Below are positions 46,977-59,455 of a stretch of DNA of 64,000 nt, in pieces; the first letter of the stretch is position 1, and each line of letters opens with the position of its first letter. Source of the stretch: Breviolum minutum Mf 1.05b.01 (taxonomy: Eukaryota; Sar; Dinophyceae; Suessiales; Symbiodiniaceae); the NCBI GenBank assembly GCA_000507305.1, contig DF239958.1, positions 29,783-93,782 on the forward strand, written 5' to 3'. Position numbers and translations under genes: made by a program. The notes under the pieces are model-generated. The model was not told the DNA's origin. It made no database searches and saw nothing but the letters and a program-made list of their open reading frames with translations.

Positions 46977-48227
46977 CTGGAAAATGGAGGTACATCTGCA
47001 TTATCTAAAATAGATGTCTGGCTGAAACACGCTTTTCAGGCTTCTAGGGGGAAATTCGTGGAGATTTTTAAGTTTACGATGATGCTTCCATCTATCCGAG
47101 GCAACCAAAATATACTTGGTCAAACTGACGTAGAACCCGAGAATGCCCTCTTGTAGAAGGACATATACTTACTTAACCATCCATTCCATCCATTCTTCTG
47201 TTTCATGATAATGTTCGGACTGTTCGGTGCATTCTGTATGCCACAACTCATCAAGGGAAAATGGGATGATGAAGATGCCAAGGCTCCAAGGGGATCGATT
47301 CGGGGATTGGGATTCACTCCCCTCAATTCCAAATCGACGTGTTACTCATCCAAAACTGTGATTGGATATCAAGGGGAATCACAACATGGTTGGCTTTTTT
47401 TCCAACAAAGAAACACGGCATGATACCTGACACTCAAAAAACACTCCAAGAAATCTCCAACAGGACCCACTGAACGGACCCCTAAACCTGAGTATCTAAT
47501 ATCTCTAGCAACTTACTTAGGGGTCCGTAGGTAAGGTCCTATTCAATGTTTGATGCAAACACAGCAGAAAGGATGAAAAAAACATCCCACCCATCCAAAA
47601 AATCCTGGAAGTTACGATAGCATCTAAGGCAATGAACTCTAACCAACCCAAATTCGGAAGTTTTTGTTGGGTGCCATAAAGCTATTTGAAGGGAATATGC
47701 CAAGTAGGATTCTCAGGAGAAATCCATCAAAATTTGTAAATCTCATGGAAATTCCAATCGCAACTGCCACACTTTCGCCTGGAAAACACCATTGATCTGC
47801 TTCATGTTGGCACGACTGCTGTGAGAGAACTGGCGATGAAACCGGGTGACAGGAGCTGAGAATGGTTCAGATCAACACGTACAACTTGTTGAAATATGGA
47901 CCGCAATATGACATCTTGTTATATAAGTTGTATCCTCAATTCAACAGGTAGTTTATAACCTGTACAACTTCACAGTATCAGCCTAATTCTCTCATACTGA
48001 TGTCCAGTTTTGCACATCATTCCAACATGACAGCAAGAATTCACATGGGGCCCGTCATGCATCCTGCCTGTGACACGACCCACATCAACGAGACTTCCGA
48101 GTCCGTGTCGCCGCACTCCGGCCTGGGACCCAGAGCTACATGTTGAAAAACACATCCTTGAGATTACTTCTTCAAATTTTCAAACACTACATATCTACAG
48201 TTACTATACCCAAAGAGGATCATCAAA
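46977..48227. other. Unassigned stretch with a possible exon at 48,000-48,135
   Basis: A minus-strand frame after tctgggtcccag/g reads GVRRHGLGSLVDVGRVTGRM, with a possible GC donor. Around 47,225-47,330 both strands are open and protein-like. Nothing secure elsewhere. Confidence 0.3.
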
Positions 48228-48365
48228 TTTTATTGGTTCTACTAATATCCCTACAACACAAAAGGGAAATACAAAAATTTCGGAGTTTTCCTTGTTTTCT
48301 GTCTTCTCCCACTCTGATAGTTTCAGGAGACTTTATGTCTGGAAACGGTTGCGCCTTGAAAGGAG
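48228..48365 (-). CDS. Possible terminal exon
   Basis: It follows ggcctcacctcctttcaag/g and reads AQPFPDIKSPETIRVGEDRK, ending at TGA about 44 codons later. Competing open frames exist. Confidence 0.35.
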
Positions 48366-48850
48366 GTGAGGCCACGGCAAAGCCCTTAGTGCCCAATCAG
48401 GAAATTTCGTTGTTTCCTCCTGGGTTTATGACAACAGAGGTCAAAAACATCGAAAAACATGCCCAAAAAGAACTTCATCTTGGTAAATCGATGTAAATAT
48501 GAGCGTAGACATGCCTCACTATCAATTTTTTGTCATCATAGGAAACGAGAGCCTATGAAAGCGTCCATTTTTGGCCCGCCAAGTCGGTTGAGCAAAACTG
48601 GCCTATAAACACTGCAATTCTCGTACTTTGGAATCAACTGAAACGTTACAAGTTTGAGATGTGAATCATGTCAAGCAGGCATGCTTCAGAGCAAGTTAAA
48701 ATGTGGGATCCCTTGGCACTCACAACAGGTTTCAAGAAGTATCAAGATCTATTTACTTTCATCCTATCATCCATCATCTTTTCACTCATTTTTTCGTCAA
48801 TTTCCTGCCCGAACACTTTCTGGTGGTCAGAAGTCATTCAGCTCAGTCAC

Positions 48851-49190
48851 CGGAAGTTCATCAAACCATGCTCTCCGGAAAGGATGGATGCAAAATCCTC
48901 CAAAATAACATGCACTTCGCAGTGAGCAAGTGGATTTTCAGAAATAATCCGCCGATACAAGATGTCAAAGCAAAGCTAAGAGAATGGCGTAGTTAAGATC
49001 TGATAGCATCCAGTGGAATGAACCATTGAGAAAATGCTGAATCCTACCCCTAGTCAGCCAACATGTCGACCAAACCTCGTTTAATTTGCTGCCGGACTCA
49101 CCACCACCACCACCTGCCAACCCCCCCCTTCACGCCAGTCCGGAACCAAAGCTTGTGCCACCAGGGTGGCTGCATTGATGACCTCCTCTC
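48851..49190 (-). CDS. Unknown gene, two internal exons
   Basis: Exon 49,190-49,102 (cctggctcattgcag acceptor, GTGAGT donor) reads EEVINAATLVAQALVPDWRE and then Gly/Val-rich sequence. It joins in phase to 48,975-48,851, which reads CFDILYRRIISENPLAHCEV, then ILEDFASILSGEHGLMNF and ends at a GTGACT donor. Helical, soluble; family unknown. Confidence 0.6.
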
Positions 49191-49261
49191 CTGCAATGAG
49201 CCAGGAATGATGTGCCGCTTTGTCAGCCTCGGGAATCCATGGGTTTTTGCTGCCGAAAAAA

Positions 49262-49353
49262 TCACACCGAATTATCAAGGCTTTATTAAGGGATCATGGT
49301 GGTTAATCATCCCTTAAACCTGGCCTTATTTCCGTTCAGGGGGAGCATTGGGG
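49262..49353. repeat. Diverged relative of the 39,479 hairpin
   Basis: Gaattatcaaggctttattaaggg...cccttaaacctggccttatttccg...gggggag keeps the core and one arm of the 39,479 element. The left outer arm is missing or diverged. Confidence 0.5.
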
Positions 49354-50001
49354 GGGTTCCCTTAAATTCACATCATGAAGGGTGCTTCTATTAAATTCTC
49401 TTGAATCAACTCTGGCTTGAGTTTTTGGGGTTCCACTTATGGATGTCTTTTGGAATGTGGGAATGACAAGAGGTGAACCATCTTTTGCTTATCTCAAACC
49501 AGCCTGTCAGCATCCACTTTTCTTGTCGGGTACTGTATCATGGCTCATGGTAGCCTGGTAATGTGAACCTTGCTTAAAAGCTACAATGGTGCTATCATCC
49601 TGGCGCGTCAAAACACAGTTTTTCGTTGAAACCGCCCCTTCAGAATTTTTCACCCAACAGCCCTAGCATAGCTGATCACTTCTGACACCCAGATTCCCAC
49701 GCTACACTGCACGTTGGGAACCCTCTCAGAATTGCAAAAAAGAAAGTACCCAAAACATTCCGCCAAGGTACAAAATATGAAAACCTAATTATGATCATAA
49801 TATGAAACAAAACATGAAATCGCAGATAATCACAGCATCTTCTTCCAACTTCCAACATGATTCAAAAAAAAAAAACGTCCGTGGCAAAACCTCCCGGGCT
49901 CTGCTGAGATACCCAAAGCCCTTGACAGCGGCGGATAGCAGCATGCGTCCAAGGTCCCAAGGGACCAATGGTGAGCGCGTCACTCACTTGGCCAGCACAC
50001 C

Positions 50002-50620
50002 TCATTGGGGAGGGGAGTTGAGGCGGCAACGCCCCGCAGATTTCTGGAAGCCTTGGAGATCTAGATCTTCTGGAAGCCATGATGAAATACCAACAAGGTA
50101 AGCACAAAAAAAGGGAAGGGCCAAGAGAAGCGCTTCAATACCTTTGTTGATCTTCATCATATCTTCCAGCCTTCAATAGATTGAAAAAAAATGAGTCTGG
50201 ATGTCACTCTTATCCAGTTTTTTCCCAGGAGCCAACAAGAATCAAACATGTGATCATTCAGTGGTCCAATACCGAGGCACTTGGGATGTACGCATACCTG
50301 GCAAATCATAGGTGCACTGTATGGCATTCAGAAAGCTGACATGTGCCATTTGGATCCTTCGGGTTTTTGATGTTGGGGAGTAAAAAAGGCACAATTCTTA
50401 CAGAATTGAAAGATCCAGGAATCCAGGTGGTTTTGTATGGGTTAGAGTCCAAGATCCAGATTCATCCCCCCCAAGGTTACATGGTTACTGACCCCCAACC
50501 CATGGACATCATGGCCATGGTATCCAATCCAATCATGTGTGTTGCCACCTTGAGCTCTTCACGTCGTGATAAATAGGCTTGCATCGATTGCATATGCTCC
50601 ACATATTGGATTTCCAGGAC
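50002..50620 (-). CDS. Unknown protein, four-exon 3' part
   Basis: Exon 50,620-50,493 (gattccag/g to GTCAGT) reads EIQYVEHMQSMQAYLSRREE, then HMIGLDTMAMMSMGW, and may be coiled coil. It joins in phase to 50,335-50,298 (NAIQCTYDLP, GTATGC donor). Exons 50,170-50,142 (LEDMMKINK) and 50,069-50,002 (DLDLQGFQKSAGRCRL, TGA) also join each other; the link between the two pairs is one base out of phase. An alternative first exon starting at an ATG at 50,080 (MASRRSRSPRLPE) with a GTGAGT donor overlaps the last exon in another frame. Confidence 0.5.
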
Positions 50621-50896
50621 CTGGAATCCATGCGACTCAAAGGTTCCAAAACTGGCACAACTATGGGTGGCTCACTTCAGCAGTGATTTGCCAGTCTAAT
50701 TCAAAGCAGGTCAAAAAACAATCGTGCAAGTAGCCAAGTAGCCCTTCACAAAATACATAAAAAATATCCAATGTCGGAGATCAAACGTCAGGAATTCCAA
50801 TCATGTCAAATACATTCAAAAAAAAGCTTTGGCAGTATATGAAATAGTAATCCTCTAACTCTTCTGAAACAAACCATGTCCCAGCAAAAACAAAGA

Positions 50897-51000
50897 CTAG
50901 TTGGTGGTCTCAACCACTTTGAAAAATATGCTCGTCAAATTGGATCATTTCCCCAATTTTCGGGCTGAAAATAAAAAATATTTGAGTTGCCACCAGCTAG
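50897..51000. mobile_element. F1 hairpin element
   Basis: Ends ctagttggtggtctcaacc and gttgccaccagctag, with the shared core atatgctcgtcaaattggatcatttccccaatttt (seen in pieces). It lies between two minus-strand genes. Confidence 0.85.
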
Positions 51001-51038
51001 AAAGAGTAGACCCTCATAGCAATAAACAAAAAAACACC

Positions 51039-51551
51039 TCAGAAACAGACACATTTTTTTCGTTCATTTTGACGGAGGTCATAGGCCTCCAACTCACTGG
51101 CTAAGCTGTTGCATTCAAGGCCCTTGGCACCAATAAGGTCCAGTGAGGCCTGGTGTAGGTGTTGTATGCTGTTGTAATTGTAGTGTTTTTGGTTGTTGGA
51201 ATATGGACATTTGAGAATCGACATGCGTTGACCAAGGGTTTTTTGCTTGAGAATTCAGTTTGGGGAGTCGGTTTCTCCTCATCGCCCGATATCATAGGGC
51301 ACCAAGAATCGAATTGCTCGATCTTGGCCACTCACAAATGTCTTCCATTGACATCTCTGCATTACATTTTACAGTAGTATGTTCACCGGGGGGACAGGGA
51401 CTAATTATCAAAAAACAGGGTGCATATGGGTGCATAGTCCTATGGTCTAAGTGGTAATCTGTTTCGCCATGTATCCGCTATACACTCCACACCTGTATAT
51501 CTGCTCGAAAGTTGGGCGAGGCCACATTGTCAGCCCATGCGCTCCGCATCC
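51039..51551 (-). CDS. Unknown gene, 3' exons
   Basis: Exon 51,551-51,493 (gttttcacccag/g to GTGTGG) reads RSAWADNVASPNFRADIQ. Terminal exon 51,149-51,039 (cacctacaccag/g) reads SLDLIGAKGLECNSLASELE, then YDLRQNERKKC, ending at TGA. They join in phase, although a short extra exon near 51,340-51,360 with a GTGAGT donor is possible. An internal GTGAGT in the last exon could shorten it. Family unknown. Confidence 0.5.
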
Positions 51552-52059
51552 CTGGGTGAAAACCCACCGGGACCAAACTCATTTCACCCAAAAAATACCG
51601 GAAAGTCAAAGGTCATCAAGGAGTTGGTTTTCTATTTTTGTTGCTGTGTCACATCAAAAATGCCAAAATGTTTTTTAAAAAAAAGGTGAGTAAATGTGTG
51701 AAAAAAAAACATGTTGCTTTGATGGGTGCATCTGGTCAAATGTCCTATCTGATCAAAGCTTCACAGGCTTCACAGTCACAGTGTGTTTTTTGCTTAGTAG
51801 CTCACCCCGTTGGTGAAAGTTTCTGATCCATCCCCCTCAACTTGCCTCCCAGCAGTCATCAATCACAGGACAACCTACCTATCCCCGCCCAAAAAAATAC
51901 AATAGTTACACTCAACATCGTTGCTTTGCACACCCAAACTTGGAGGAGTCTCTGGATATCCCATCTTAATCCAAGTAACCTGGAGCTGCAAAGCAACTGT
52001 GCCTGTGGCGCATTCATTCGGACAAAATCGCAGGAATCGAGGGGTAAACACGATGTCAC

Positions 52060-55000
52060 CCATTCATGGCATGGGATTTTGTATGCTGATGGTAAGCCGC
52101 AGAGGCTTAGATGTATATATTTGGGCTCCAAAATGACTAGAAATTTCAGGCTGGGGAGTTGATAGTATGAATATATTAGCGTCTCCAAGATTGTTGAAAT
52201 CCAATAGTTGAAGTGCAACCCTCCGTAGTTTTTGATGCAATCTAGTACTTGGTTAACCTAATCAAAGGACAACAAAACTGCCGTTCTGTGTCAAAAGAGC
52301 TGAGGATTGCAGGTTTCATGACATTTCATGACATTTCCTCACTTCAAAATCACCACAGTAAGTTTTCAAAAAGCCAAGAAACTGTTCATAGATCTGTCCC
52401 AACATTGATGGTGCCAGTCCAGCATTGATAGCTGCTCGTTCGATGACCAACTTCTGATACCTCGGGACATGGGTCCCATCCAAACCCAGCTGGTCTGAAG
52501 TTGCTCCGATCAAAATTTCTGAAAAAAAATATCCCGGTTTTAGCATGGTTTCAGCCGCAACCTACTGTAGTTTTATAATTTAATTATTGTTACATTTTAA
52601 CACCTGAAAAAAAAAAAAAAAAAANNNNNNNNNNNNNNNNNNNNNNNNNNNNNNNNNNNNNNNNNNNNNNNNNNNNNNNNNNNNNNNNNNNNNNNNNNNN
52701 NNNNNNNNNNNNNNNNNNNNNNNNNNNNNNNNNNNNNNNNNNNNNNNNNNNNNNNNNNNNNNNNNNNNNNNNNNNNNNNNNNNNNNNNNNNNNNNNNNNN
52801 NNNNNNNNNNNNNNNNNNNNNNNNNNNNNNNNNNNNNNNNNNNNNNNNNNNNNNNNNNNNNNNNNNNNNNNNNNNNNNNNNNNNNNNNNNNNAAAAAAAA
52901 AAAAAAAAAACTTATTTCTTTCCATTATGCTGGTTGGTTGATAGGGATCCTTATAATGGTTTTTGATAGTCCTTACTTAATTGGGTAGTATAATCCCCGA
53001 TGTAACCCAACCAACCAGGGTTTTTTCATGTCTCACCTAAATTTACTCAGGTCATCATTTGACAATTGTTATGAAAAAAACTCTCCTAGCAACAGTAGAT
53101 GAAAACGCCTACAGTATGCCATCGAATTTCTGATGCGTCCATCTCAGGGTCCTTACGATTATCTTGACTTTCATACAAACGGCTTCACTCTCCACTGTCT
53201 GAATCAAACCATTTAATGCTTTTCCTCCAGATTTTGGAAATACTGTACTGATTGAAAAAAGCAAAAACAACATATATAGATAAACCAACAAAAAAAAGGC
53301 AAATAAAACACACAAACAGTAACTCATCGATCATAATCATAAATCATATACGAAAACATCATATTTGTAACACAGAGTCAGGGTTTCGTTAGTTCCCTCA
53401 TCATGAAAATACCACCCGCTTCGGGTTAAACACACACATCTGCCATTGGAGGAAGGCGCAGCACTCGCGCATCAATCGCCAAACGTCCTAAGGGATGACC
53501 TGTGTAGCGAATCCATGTGGCGAAAGATCCGAACCAGGCACGTCTCTGCTGACATGATATGCTGCATATTCATAATGCCAGGAATATAACGTCTTTTAAC
53601 AATATCCCACGAAGGATCTGGAAGGAAAGCATTTGAAGTGTCAGAACAATAGCAGTTTTTCAAGTAAAAGCCCATGGTCTTTGTGTTTGAAGGCCTGACT
53701 GACCGTATCCTGCAAGGAATAAGTAAGGACTTGAATCAAAGCCAATGTATCATGTTAGACGTTGGACTGAAGCAATGTCCTGAAACATGCCAAACTGACT
53801 CTTAGGCGATCTAACAGAACAATTCAAAGGCTCTGTTTCGAAGCTTGACATAGATGCCGCAAATAGCTTTATTTCAAGAGTGTGTACATCTTCCAAACCA
53901 TCATTTTGGCTACATGTTATACTAACCGTCTGGGGTGCGTTTCAGCCATGCAATCACCACTTGCTCAAAATTGTGGACCACCAAAATGGATGATTTTGGT
54001 ACCCCACTTTTCAAAAAAACTCCTCCACCGCACCTTCTCGCAGGACATCTCCATTCAATCGATAGACCTCGATGAGTGCATAAGCCAAAGCCTGTGGCGG
54101 CCACAAGTTTCTCGGAAATTAGTGAACAAAAACATCTCAATACATAGGGTTTTTTCTACTCAAAGTCTACATTTCGTTGCAACTTGTTTGGAGGGGATCT
54201 CGGACAAGTCAAACATTCCCATATGAGTTTGTAACTAATCAAGCTGGAACTGTCCATTTCATGGCATGAAAACACATACCCAATTGCATCCCTCACCTGT
54301 TGCTCCCGCATTGTTACCGCCAAGCGCAACGCATGGGAGGAATGTGCCTATGGAGTCTGAACTCGGATGTGTTTGTCCTGGTAGTTTTGGCTTCCAAATT
54401 TTGTTGATGACTTGATGACTTGGGAAAAACTTGAAAAAGGAGACATTCTCTTCATAAACGGTGACGGTGACGTCTTTTTTGTTGTGTGATTTTTTGCAGG
54501 GAAATGGCCCAGAAAAAAAAAATGCGGATCTTTGGACCCTTTTCATTTCAGAAAGCGCCCAGGGCTCCAAATGAAAAAAAACACGTTTCCCCAACAAGGT
54601 TGGGTGGACACAAAAATCACCAACATTCACTCAACTTCTAGTAAAGTACATCTTTGTATATATATATATTTATATAAAGACGTTGTTATTTAATATATAC
54701 TTTTATATATAATTTCATAGATGTATAATATATATATATACTGTATATATATATGTATATGTATATGTAGATATTTTTTCTATAATACTCCACGCAGTCC
54801 ATGAGATCAATTTCGTTTCTTTTCGATTCCCAAGGCACAATGAGATAATTCTTCATCTCCGGCGTCACCAAGGATTTCAGTGATGGTTTCCTGATGACCG
54901 CTTCAACCACCATACAAATAGCCAGAACTTGAGGTCGTCCAAAAAAGAGGTCATCAAAAACATTTAAACCTTCCCAAAGTCAAAAAGACCCTCCAAACTT

Positions 55001-55176
55001 CAAAAACCGAGCATGAACATGCCCATGCATCTTTTCAAAGATGATTAAGAAAAATGGGAGGAAATTTCTGGAGTTCCAAATCCTTGGCTACAAACTTTCC
55101 AGTCATTTCAACCAGGCCTTGACGCCGCCTTCTGTCCCAAATTCGGTGCTCGTAAAGCAGCATTGAGGCGATCCAA
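52060..55176 (-). CDS. Multi-exon helical protein, interrupted by an assembly gap
   Basis: Exons 55,176-55,113, 54,969-54,794, 54,347-54,297, 54,091-54,034, 53,617-53,500 and 53,247-53,157 chain with exact phases. After the gap, 52,518-52,354 and 52,136-52,060 continue. Segments include LDRLNAALRAPNLGQKAAS, FDDLFFGRPQVLAICMVVEA, RKPSLKSLVTPEMKNYLIVP, LAYALIEVYRLNGD, PSWDIVKRRYIPGIMNMQH, SGGKALNGLIQTVESEAV and NAGLAPSMLGQIYEQFLGFL. The composition suggests an all-helical solenoid. No catalytic motif or membrane segment is evident. At least one exon is probably lost in the run of N at 52,625-52,892, because the phases across it do not meet. Family not recognised. Confidence 0.65.
52625..52892. 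other. Assembly gap
   Basis: 268 N flanked by poly-A on both sides (about 52,608-52,624 and 52,893-52,910). The gap size is probably an estimate. Any frame reading through it is meaningless. Confidence 0.98.
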
Positions 55177-55654
55177 CTGCGACGTGGTGGGCAAACCCAG
55201 GTGGTGGTGACTTCAACCACTTCAAACCCAGTTGAGATATATCAGTACAATCGGATCATCCCAAATCTAGGGATAAAAAATCACAACTGTTTCATCAAAG
55301 CCACCAAGTTACGGATGAGAATGAGATAACAACTAACTCGCCGAGAAATGACTTGTTTTGATAAATTCCAGCATTTGTTCAATATCTTGGTGGAAAAAGA
55401 CATGAGACATATGTACACTAAAAATCTCTATCAAACGTATCCATCGATTTCTTGGATTCCTAGGCTTTTTTCATGGATCTGTGTTCGCACCTGTGCTCGT
55501 TCCACAGCCAACACCGCACGGCGTAACTCAAGGGCTAAGACCTGAAAAAGTCTCATCCAACTTTCCTTCCACCTTTCCATCGATTTTCCACATGATTATC
55601 CACCTAGAAACTGCTAGAAACCTGTAGAAACTATTGGAAACAAATTAGGGGCTT

Positions 55655-55990
55655 TAGTGGGAACAATGTCTACAATGGAGTTTGGTTGACAGTTGACCCA
55701 AATTTCAACATCACCCTTAGGCTCGGGCCTTTTGCGCACGATGTATGATGCCCCGAAGACAAACCGTTGGTTAAGACCTGCCCAAAAAAAAACAGGACGC
55801 TGATCAAATTTGGAGAAGTTGTAAATGGTTTTTTGGGAAAAGAGTTATGTTTTTCTTCAGAGACTCGAAACTAATCCATTGGTTCCATTGGTGCCAGCTG
55901 GCGTCATGGTGACTCACCTCGCAGGCGTGCTCCAAGGGATGCCCTAAACCCGGTTCACGACGATTCAGCTCCAAAAAAGCATGGGCCAAC
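55655..55990 (-). CDS. Unknown gene, two exons
   Basis: Exon 55,990-55,918 (caccccaccacag/g to GTGAGT) reads AHAFLELNRREPGLGHPLEH. Downstream of ttttttttgggcag/g, a frame from 55,777 reads NQRFVFGASYIVRKRPEPKG, then DVEIWVNCQPNSI. Direct joining of the two favours another frame, so one exon or the frame choice is wrong. Family unknown. A decayed F1-like element lies at about 55,196-55,310. Confidence 0.45.
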
Positions 55991-56406
55991 CTGTGGTGGG
56001 GTGTTTTTAGGGAGGTTTGCCGATGGGCTGACGGTGGTGAATCAACTTCTGATTTGCTCGCAACTTTGCAAATGTCGACCAAGTGATGGTTGACACCGCA
56101 ATGAAAACATGGGACATAGTGGAGTGAAAATAGAATCAGGAAAGAAGAACGGATCTATTTCGATTTCACAGAAGGTGATTGCACAAGAAGTTTCCCCGAC
56201 AACATTTTTTAGTATGTATCTAACTGTATATGCACAAAATTAGTAATTAGATATGTATATATTGTATCGATGTATACAAAAAAATTAAAGGTAAGATTAA
56301 CATGCTCCAACATCGTCATCCCAACCACTGCGGTCACCCGACCAGAACTCCACTTTGCCAACTAGTCGAAACCAGTCCTGCAAGAGTCAGATTACATACC
56401 GTTAAT

Positions 56407-56493
56407 GACAGAAATCCTGCACCACCTGGGATGTATAAAACCATGTAAAGGACGGGATATCTACCATATTAACAATTATTCCATCAACAGTAT
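56407..56493. mobile_element. F4 element
   Basis: Gacagaaatcctgcaccacc, gatgtataaaacc-tgtaaag and the right end ttattccatcaacagta match the family. Confidence 0.7.
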
Positions 56494-56838
56494 TGATCTG
56501 TATGTTTTTTTCTATGTCTCTCTTCATCTGCCTACTATTCTATTCATCTGCCTGCCTACCTACATTATCCATCCATCTATCTGTCGTAAAAGTGAATCTA
56601 ATTTCGCCTCAAGCCTTGGTGCCACCAAGTCCTGTCGGCCAACACGTCCAGATTTCCAACGAGTTGCATAGGAACCTTCAGACCTCGGGGAATCCAATGA
56701 TTTCCCTAGAGGTTTCAAGGAATGAAGCAATGAGTTAGAAACCCCAGTGTGGTTGCTGTTTGTTTCCTTGGTTTTTGCTTCCCTTGAAAAAGCATCCAGC
56801 TCACCAATGAATTGTTGAGGTTTTGTTTTCATGCCTAC

Positions 56839-57311
56839 CTTTGCGAGATTTGCAGAGCATCGTCGTAGATGTATCACTCCAATGAAGGTCATCTGTGATA
56901 GAGATCAACATCCCAGAAAACCGCTACCTGTCCACTACGGAAAAGTGGGCGTGACACTGTCATACTTCATGAAAATCCTTGGAATAGCCAGTGCTTCTTA
57001 CTATGATGTTTTGCAATTCGGTCTTCTCCTATTTAACTACAACAATCCTACACCCAGCCGATTGATTTTCTGCCAGCCAAATGACTCTTCTTCCAAGCCT
57101 TTGCCGCAATACACCCAGTCAGGCCACTCCTCCTCATGATACACCGAGAAGGCATTGCTTTTCAATCCTTTTCACTTAGTGCATTTTTTCCAGGATATAT
57201 GTTGATACATGTTGATACACAAACGACGCTGGTGACACTTTTGGAGATTGAAGGCAAAACGGAAGCTCACAGGAATGCCTTTCTTTATGTTGTAGAGTTC
57301 GTTGAATCAAT
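56839..57311 (-). CDS. Exons of an unknown gene
   Basis: Exon 57,311-57,271 (cgtttccaaaaag to GTGAGC) reads LIQRTLQHKERHS. A frame from 57,167 reads NAFSVYHEEEWPDWVYCGKG, then LEEESFGWQKINRLG and ends at TAG (57,037). Exon 56,892-56,839 (gatctctatcacag to GTAGGC) reads FIGVIHLRRCSANLAK. Their phases do not join simply, so this may be two genes. A further protein-like block at 56,590-56,690 has an undecided frame. Confidence 0.4.
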
Positions 57312-57740
57312 CTTTTTGGAAACGGGTGGTTTGGATTGGTGGTTTGGGGTTTGGTGGCAAGGCAGTGTTGCTTTTAGGTTTTTTTGTGTCCAGTTGAAAA
57401 AACAAACCCCAAAATTTGGTTATGTGAATTGAAAAGAACACATGATAAAGAAATCAAAGGATATTCAGCTTATCTTTTCCTGAAACAAAATACACACTGA
57501 TTTCACATCGCAACATGATCCTGATTCTTAAATCATGCGCAAAGGACTTTCAATGACATTGTCTATCATCAAATAAAACTGCAAATATCTATCTAATACT
57601 TTTGAGTTGTCTACCATCAAACATCCCAGGGAAGAACAGTGCATCTTAACATTGCAGCATATAAACATTGGATCATCAACAACCATTCTAACCACTGGTT
57701 TTGGCAGTGTTGCTGCACAATCTTGACTATTATGCCAACC

Positions 57741-57858
57741 ATACTGCTGATGTTTCAGAAATCCTGCACCAGTTGATATGGTAGTTTATCCCATGATTTA
57801 CAAGATCTTTATACATCCAAGGTGGTTATATAGCCGGATTTCTGAACCATCAACAGTA
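57741..57858. mobile_element. F4 element with clear terminal repeats
   Basis: Tactgctgatgtttcagaaatcc at the left pairs with ggatttctgaaccatcaacagta at the right. The interior (gatttacaagatctttatacatcc) is in the opposite orientation to most other F4 copies. Confidence 0.75.
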
Positions 57859-58235
57859 TCATAAGCTGAGCTTACACGTTTCAGGAGGCTAGGCAGCTTC
57901 AAAAGATAGCATGAAAGAGTTGTTGAACCATTGCTCTAGTGGCGTTGTTTTTCAACTGACCAAAAAAATGTAAAAAAAAAAAACATTTGAAAAATATAGG
58001 GCCATGTCCGCAAGTACAAACCACCAACCCGAACCCACCATTTTGTATCATCTGATTGAAGAGTTTGGGACTGGGTCAATCGTCAATTCACACAAAGATG
58101 TGCTGGGTGGTGGTTTCAAGTCAGGAAAGAATCTCACTAGTAAAATGGATCAGAATATGACTTCTTCATGAAATCGGGATAAAATAGAGATGTCTGATGG
58201 CACTGCAAAGCGTACTTTCCGAAAGCCCTACTTTT

Positions 58236-58276
58236 ATTACATCTATCTATCCATCCATCCATCCATCCATCCATCG

Positions 58277-58310
<34 letters not shown>

Positions 58311-58468
58311 TTATCCTATCTATCCTATCTATCCATCTATCCATGTATCCATCTATCCAAATATAAATCTATCCATTTATCCTATCTACCCTATCTATCC
58401 ATCTATCCATTTATCCTTCTATCCATCCATCCATCCATCTATCTATCCATCTATCTACCTATCTATAC
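58236..58468. repeat. (ATCC)n/(ATCT)n composite microsatellite
   Basis: Atcc, atct and tatcct units intermixed over about 230 bp. The Ser/Ile/Tyr-rich plus-strand reading is an artefact. Confidence 0.95.
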
Positions 58469-58901
58469 ACTCAATAGATATGTGTGTATACGGCATACCA
58501 ACATATGAATATTAAAATGTACTGGCATACCAACAATCTCAAACATATCTCCATATCATCCCACATCTATCCATCCATGCTCCAAAAAAGCTGTGGGAAA
58601 AAACCCATCGACCCCTTGGCGGAAAGGTGCCTCTGCACGCCTTGGAAAGAGAGTGCCATGATGGAGAGAAGCTGAGTTTAGGTCTCATACTAGGAGACTT
58701 GTTTGGAATTTTCTCATCCTCTCATCAGAATGAAGTAGAAAGTGAAGTTTCTTGGCAAGTCTTCCATTTCTTTGGGAAATGGAAGTCAATCAACTTGGAG
58801 TTTCAAATTGTTCAAATCTCCTTAGAAGCATATCAAAATTCAGTGTGTTGACTTCCTGGCAAGATCTCCATTTTAGAAATACAACTAACAATAGTTAAAC
58901 C

Positions 58902-58995
58902 TGCTTTGGCAGTGATATCATCAACTACCTCCAGTTGAAACTTTAAGGCTTGAAACTTCCCAATGACGCCAAGACACAAGAGCGCTTCAATGTCT
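58902..58995 (-). CDS. Single unknown exon
   Basis: The minus-strand frame reads DPTDIEALLCLGVIGKFQAL, then QLEVVDDITAKAG, up to a gcag/GTTTAA donor. The acceptor may be ccctag/g or ctacag/a. Helical; family unknown. Confidence 0.45.
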
Positions 58996-59093
58996 GTAGG
59001 ATCTCCTAGGGAACACTTCATTGATGTTCTTTTCCCATTAGTTCATGAACTCCACTGACTATGCAAACCCAGCGAATTAAAAAAAAAACAATA

Positions 59094-59094
<1 letters not shown>

Positions 59095-59132
<38 letters not shown>

Positions 59133-59145
59133 AATCATCATCATC
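59095..59145. repeat. (ATC)n microsatellite at an intron start
   Basis: The trinucleotide run begins about two bases past the likely donor (cca/GTGATGATG) of the exon at 59,148. Confidence 0.9.
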
Positions 59146-59147
59146 AC

Positions 59148-59202
59148 TGGATCCTTGTACATCAAGGTCTGTTGCAAATCACATGGATCAAAAATAAACC
59201 GC
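59148..59202 (-). CDS. Short unknown exon next to a microsatellite
   Basis: After cctttttgtcccatcag/g it reads FIFDPCDLQQTLMYKDP and ends at a GTGATG donor inside the (ATG)n run. Other minus-strand frames to 59,427 are open but undecided. Confidence 0.5.
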
Positions 59203-59455
59203 CTGATGGGACAAAAAGGATTAGTGATTTTTTTTGAAAGACTTTTGCTGCCGACCGGCACCCGACACAGAAAGAACCTTGTTGCACATATTGTAACGGG
59301 GTTTTTTGACGGGTTGTACCCACAAAGCTAGGTGTGTCTTTTTTGCTTCTCGTGTATGTGTATGATTTGTCAGTTTCCCGCTGAGTCCAGCTGGATACCA
59401 AATCCTACTGTTTTCAGCGTACCACAATAAAAGTAGAAACTGATTGGAGGCTCAC

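Noticed and set aside
46641..47156. 171-codon plus-strand open frame
   Set aside because: It begins in a TA repeat, lacks a plausible start context, and overlaps a minus-strand exon with both splice borders at 46,900-46,976.
52590..52925. Open frame through the N run
   Set aside because: It only reflects missing bases and poly-A.
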